A model generated the notes under the pieces. That model was given only the letters and a program-made list of their open reading frames with translations, was not told the DNA's origin and did not search any database. Both the position numbers and the translations under genes were made by a program. A stretch of DNA of 8,192 nt from the NCBI GenBank assembly GCA_023443145.1, contig JAEZVS010000071.1, positions 1-8,192 on the forward strand, written 5' to 3'. Position 1 is the first letter of the stretch. The number at the start of each line of letters is the position of its first letter. Shown here one piece after another: positions 5,675-8,192 of the stretch. The stretch is from Bacillota bacterium. Lineage in GTDB: Bacteria > Bacillota > Peptococcia > Peptococcales > Peptococcaceae.

Positions 5675-5754
5675 GCGGGTGTGGCGGAATTGGCAGACGC
5701 GCTAGACTTAGGATCTAGTGTTTATACGTGGGGGTTCGAGTCCCTTCACCCGCA
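5675..5754 (+). tRNA. tRNA-Leu(TAG)
   Basis: Acceptor GCGGGTG (5675-5681) pairs with CACCCGC (5747-5753), discriminator A at 5754. Anticodon stem CTAGA/TCTAG holds loop CTTAGGA, anticodon TAG, reading CUN leucine codons. An 11-nt variable arm (5719-5729, TGTTTATACGT) marks it as class II. The T stem GGGGG/CCCTT contains two G-U pairs. No CCA is encoded, and tRNA-Gly starts 2 nt later. Confidence 0.97.
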
Positions 5755-5756
5755 GT

Positions 5757-5828
5757 GCGGAAGTGGCTCAGTGGTAGAGCATCGCCTTGCCAAGGCGAGG
5801 GTCGCGAGTTCGAATCTCGTCTTCCGCT
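5757..5828 (+). tRNA. tRNA-Gly(GCC)
   Basis: Acceptor GCGGAAG (5757-5763) pairs with CTTCCGC (5821-5827), discriminator T at 5828. Anticodon stem TCGCC/GGCGA holds loop TTGCCAA, anticodon GCC, reading GGC/GGU. With tRNA-Gly(TCC) at 1087 the window covers most glycine codons. No CCA is encoded. Confidence 0.97.
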
Positions 5829-5832
5829 TTAT

Positions 5833-5860
5833 AACTGCAACTTACTGTTGCAGTTTTTTT
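5833..5860 (+). terminator. Intrinsic terminator of the tRNA-Leu/Gly operon
   Basis: AACTGCAAC (5833-5841) and GTTGCAGTT (5847-5855) form a 9-bp stem with a TTACT loop, followed by an uninterrupted T-run to 5860. It begins 5 nt after the tRNA-Gly discriminator and is a textbook Rho-independent terminator. Confidence 0.95.
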
Positions 5861-5997
5861 GCTTTTTCAGCTTTACTCTTATTTTAAAATGTTTAAACCA
5901 TGCATGGAGATCCTTACGTTTATACAGCTTCTCCTTAAAGAGCAAGGAAACGGATATGTTTAATATGGCAAAGGATGCTGTGTGTTAAAACGACCAT

Positions 5998-6032
5998 TAT
6001 GATTCGAATCGTGTTATATGGAATCATATTTT
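5998..6032 (+). repeat. Inverted repeat with short T-tail, tig upstream region
   Basis: TATGATTC (5998-6005) and GAATCATA (6021-6028) form an 8-bp stem around a 15-nt loop, with TTTT at 6029-6032. The competing palindrome GATTCGAATC (6001-6010) would be mutually exclusive with it. The stem is AT-rich, so termination would be weak. Confidence 0.4.
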
Positions 6033-6041
6033 GCTTTGAAC

Positions 6042-6100
6042 ATAGATTTATATAGAGAGGCGGAATAATGGGTATCGTTTTAAGTGGGTCATAAATCTAT
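6042..6100 (+). repeat. 10-bp inverted repeat enclosing a mini-ORF
   Basis: ATAGATTTAT (6042-6051) and ATAAATCTAT (6091-6100) are perfect reverse complements. The 39-nt loop carries GAGAGGCGG, then ATG at 6068 opening an eight-codon frame (MGIVLSGS) whose TAA (6092-6094) falls in the second arm; TTTT follows the stem. This geometry recalls translated leader peptides, but the frame is too short for composition to support coding. Confidence 0.4.
6068..6094 (+). other. Possible eight-codon leader ORF (MGIVLSGS)
   Basis: GAGAGGCGG at 6055-6063 ends 4 nt before ATG 6068, a plausible but not strong ribosome site. The peptide is MGIVLSGS, with no run of one amino acid that would suggest classical attenuation control. 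It may be chance. Confidence 0.2.
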
Positions 6101-6221
6101 TTTGTATGCCTTTTGTTTGCGTATCAACATGTCGTATGTGATGAGTTGTTTTTTGTATAGTTGTTTTATGAGCTAAATATCCCGGTGGTATTATGGGTTA
6201 AATTTGTCTTAAATATACCGA

Positions 6222-6227
6222 TATAAT
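6222..6227 (+). promoter_or_regulatory. Possible upstream -10 box in the tig leader
   Basis: A perfect TATAAT sits within ACCG (6217-6220)/CGGT (6229-6232), a small dyad that would overlap the -10. No convincing -35 is found 16-18 nt upstream (TTAAAT or TAAATT only). If used, tig would have a leader of about 100 nt. Confidence 0.3.
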
Positions 6228-6272
6228 ACGGTGTGAGCCTGAAAGTTTTTTGTCTTTCTATGACATTTAACC

Positions 6273-6301
6273 TTTTTTTATAGCGCAAGCCATAGTATAA
6301 T
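6273..6301 (+). promoter_or_regulatory. Possible tig proximal promoter
   Basis: A perfect TATAAT (6296-6301) lies 37 nt before the tig start. The region 17 nt upstream is TTTTTT (6273-6278), a poor -35 but T-rich. The T-run and upstream AT-rich DNA may compensate. This is the best candidate for basal tig-clpP transcription. Confidence 0.45.
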
Positions 6302-6337
6302 AATTAGAAATGTAAAATTATATTAGGAGGAAAATGC

Positions 6338-7639
6338 ATGAACGTCCAAATTGAAACCTTAGATAAGGTACAAAAAGCATTAACAATTGAGGTTGAAAAA
6401 GAAGTCTTCGACAAAGCACTGAATGATGCTTATAAAGAGCGTAAGAAAGATATTTCTATTCCGGGTTTTCGTAAAGGCCATGTACCCCGTGCTTTGATCG
6501 AACAGCATTATGGAAAAGACTTCTTTTATTATGATGCCGCAGAAAAATGCATTTTCCCTGTTTATGTGGAAGCAGTCAAAGAGCATCACGATGAAGTGGA
6601 GCCCATTTCGGAACCGACCTTTGACGTGGTTCAGCTGGAGCTGAACAAGCCTTTTATTTTTAAAGCCATTGTTGATACCAAGCAAGACATTGCTTTAGGT
6701 GAATATAAAGGCATTGAGCTTGAAAAAATTGATGCCGATATCACCGATGAGATGGTAGAAAAAGAACTGGTGCATCGCCAAGAGCAAACTGCTCTTTTAG
6801 AAGATGTTGAAGGCGATGATGCCAAAGTTGAAAATGGTGATGTGACAACCATTGATTTCTGTGGTAAAAAAGATGGCGTGCCGTTTGAAGGCGGCACTTC
6901 TGAAAATTATGAACTTACTATTGGTTCCAAAAGTTTTATCCCCGGCTTTGAAGAAGGTGTGGTGGGAATGACAATTGGTGAAACCAAAGACATTCCACTG
7001 ACCTTTCCGGAAGAATATCATGCGGAAGATTTGGCCGGTGCCAACGTGATATTTACAGTAACCGTCAATGGTATTAAAAGACGCGTGCTGGCTGAGTTGG
7101 ACGATGAATTTGCAAAAGATGTTAGCGAATTTGATACTTTAGCTGAATTTAAAGAAGATATTCGCAAAGAATTGGCTAAAACAGCGGAAGAGTCTGCGCA
7201 AAATCAGTATAAAAATGCTTTAACGGAAAAATTAGTGGCAGATTCTGACGTGGTGGCTCCGAAAAGCCTGGTTGAAAAGGAAACGGAGAACTATGTCAAT
7301 GAAATGCGTTACAGCATGAAAAACCAAGGCATCGAATTAGAAAAGTATTTGGAACTCACCGGTGGCAACATGGATGATTTAAAAAAGGAATTTGAAAAAC
7401 GTGCAGAAGCATCGGTGAAGGCTATCTTGGTGTTGGAAGCTGTTGCTGAAAAAGAAGGCATAGAAGTATCTGATGATGAGCTTGAAGGTGAGTATGATAA
7501 GCTGGCTGAAATGTATCATATGGAAAAAGATGAACTAAAGAAAATATTCATGATCCAAGGCCAGGCAGGGGCTATTCGGCGCAATATGCTTCTTGAAAAG
7601 ACCATGAATTATCTTTTGGAAAGCGCGCACATTGGGTAG
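6338..7639 (+). CDS. tig: Trigger factor, ribosome-bound chaperone and prolyl isomerase
   Basis: Trigger factor docks at the ribosome exit tunnel and shields nascent chains. The 433 residues have the standard length and domain order. The N-terminal ribosome-binding domain carries the signature GFRKGHVP at 43-50. The FKBP-type peptidyl-prolyl isomerase domain covers about 160-248 (GVPFEGGTSENYELTIGSKSFIPGFEEGVVGM, 180-211). The C-terminal chaperone arms occupy about 255-433 and are highly charged and helical. AGGAGG at 6325-6330 is 7 nt before the ATG at 6338; an ATG at 6334 is out of frame and too close. The stop is 47 nt before clpP with no terminator between, so the two are probably one operon, as commonly found in Firmicutes (tig-clpP-clpX). 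No heat-shock operator (CIRCE or CtsR) is seen in front. Confidence 0.98.
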   Translation: MNVQIETLDKVQKALTIEVEKEVFDKALNDAYKERKKDISIPGFRKGHVPRALIEQHYGKDFFYYDAAEKCIFPVYVEAVKEHHDEVEPISEPTFDVVQLELNKPFIFKAIVDTKQDIALGEYKGIELEKIDADITDEMVEKELVHRQEQTALLEDVEGDDAKVENGDVTTIDFCGKKDGVPFEGGTSENYELTIGSKSFIPGFEEGVVGMTIGETKDIPLTFPEEYHAEDLAGANVIFTVTVNGIKRRVLAELDDEFAKDVSEFDTLAEFKEDIRKELAKTAEESAQNQYKNALTEKLVADSDVVAPKSLVEKETENYVNEMRYSMKNQGIELEKYLELTGGNMDDLKKEFEKRAEASVKAILVLEAVAEKEGIEVSDDELEGEYDKLAEMYHMEKDELKKIFMIQGQAGAIRRNMLLEKTMNYLLESAHIG

Positions 7640-7686
7640 GTAGTAATCATTAAGCCATTTTATTCAACACTTAGGAGGTTGATTAC

Positions 7687-8192
7687 ATGAGTTATTTGAT
7701 TCCATATGTCATTGAGCAAACTGCCCAAGGTGAACGCTCTTACGATATCTATTCACGCTTACTGAAAGACCGTATTATCTTTTTAGGCGGTGCTGTTGAT
7801 GACGATTCAGCCAATGCCATTGTGGCCCAATTGCTTTTTCTGGAAGCAGATGCGCCGGATAAAGATATTTATCTTTATATTAACAGCCCGGGTGGTTCGG
7901 TAACTGCAGGCATGGCCATTTATGATACGATGCAATACATTAAATCTGATGTGAGCACCATTTGCGTGGGAATGGCCGCCAGTATGGGCGCATTTCTTTT
8001 AGCTGCCGGTGCAAAAGGCAAGCGCTTTGCGCTGCCCAATGCTGAAATAATGATTCATCAACCATCCGGAGGCGCACACGGTCAAGCCAGTGATATTGCC
8101 ATTCACGCTAAGCAAATTGTAGCGTTGCGCGAAAAATTAAATCGTATCTTAGCTGAACGGACAGGTCAAACACTTACTAAAGTGTCTAATGA
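7687..8192 (+). CDS. clpP: ATP-dependent Clp protease proteolytic subunit (3' partial)
   Basis: ClpP forms a double heptameric barrel that degrades proteins fed by ClpX or ClpA/C ATPases. The 168 complete codons visible include the N-terminal pore loop ([31 protein letters not shown]), the oxyanion segment [20 protein letters not shown] (64-83), the nucleophile Ser99 in [10 protein letters not shown] and the catalytic His124 in IMIHQPSGG. The catalytic Asp, expected shortly after residue 170, lies beyond the window edge. AGGAGG (7673-7678) is 8 nt before the ATG. Sequence is highly typical, with no insertions. clpX would be expected next, but this is an inference from the usual gene order. 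Confidence 0.98.
   Translation, partial: MSYLIPYVIEQTAQGERSYDIYSRLLKDRIIFLGGAVDDDSANAIVAQLLFLEADAPDKDIYLYINSPGGSVTAGMAIYDTMQYIKSDVSTICVGMAASMGAFLLAAGAKGKRFALPNAEIMIHQPSGGAHGQASDIAIHAKQIVALREKLNRILAERTGQTLTKVSN

Larger units (their letters stand above)
5861..6337. other. Long structured upstream region of tig
   Basis: Almost 480 nt contain no ordinary gene. Visible elements are: a GATTCGAATC palindrome (6001-6010) inside a TATGATTC (5998-6005)/GAATCATA (6021-6028) inverted repeat that ends in TTTTG; a 10-bp inverted repeat (6042-6051/6091-6100) enclosing a tiny ORF; two TATAAT hexamers (6222-6227 and 6296-6301); and T-rich patches. No CIRCE repeat (TTAGCACTC/GAGTGCTAA) and no tandem CtsR heptads (GGTCAAA) are seen upstream of this chaperone-protease operon. 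A small RNA or leader is possible but unproven. Confidence 0.55.

Noticed and set aside
5657..5988. Reading frames across tRNA-Leu and tRNA-Gly that give protein-like strings (GVAELADALDLGSS and similar)
   Set aside because: These are translations of tRNA sequence, a well-known source of false hypothetical proteins; both tRNAs fold fully.

Overview
The window looks like chromosomal DNA of a low-to-moderate GC anaerobic Firmicute, most likely Clostridia (Peptococcaceae-like) or Negativicutes. The evidence is strong AGGAGG-type ribosome binding sites, TTGACA/TATAAT promoters, an S-layer-homology (SLH) wall protein, a tig-clpP operon, and tRNA genes lacking encoded 3' CCA. Genus-level placement is not possible from the sequence alone.

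Left part (1-1620): the 3' end of a secreted-type protein with a transglutaminase-like Cys-His-Asp core followed by three SLH repeats. A strong promoter then drives six tRNA genes: Pro(TGG), Gly(TCC), Arg(TCT), His(GTG), Gln(TTG) and Lys(TTT). The operon ends at a near-perfect bidirectional hairpin shared with the convergent symporter gene.

Middle part (1620-5340): on the minus strand, an AGCS-family sodium/alanine-glycine symporter and an alpha/beta hydrolase, each with its own signals. On the plus strand, and divergent from the hydrolase, a hotdog acyl-CoA thioesterase followed 26 nt later by a small COG2426-type membrane protein; these two look co-transcribed.

Right part (5340-8192): a gene-free AT-rich stretch, then a consensus promoter driving tRNA-Leu(TAG) and tRNA-Gly(GCC) with a textbook terminator. 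A second gene-free stretch of about 480 nt follows, rich in inverted repeats and holding a tiny leader-like ORF. It ends at trigger factor (tig) and the start of clpP, the ribosome-associated chaperone and the ATP-dependent protease subunit. clpP runs off the window.

I see no CRISPR array, transposase, phage gene, toxin-antitoxin pair or obvious defence system. The less ordinary signals are: the two tRNA runs separated by a 4-kb metabolic/transport block; an operator-like dyad over the symporter promoter; a spacer in the tRNA operon carrying a tRNA-Leu-like fragment; and the structured tig upstream region. None of these amounts to evidence for a new system.
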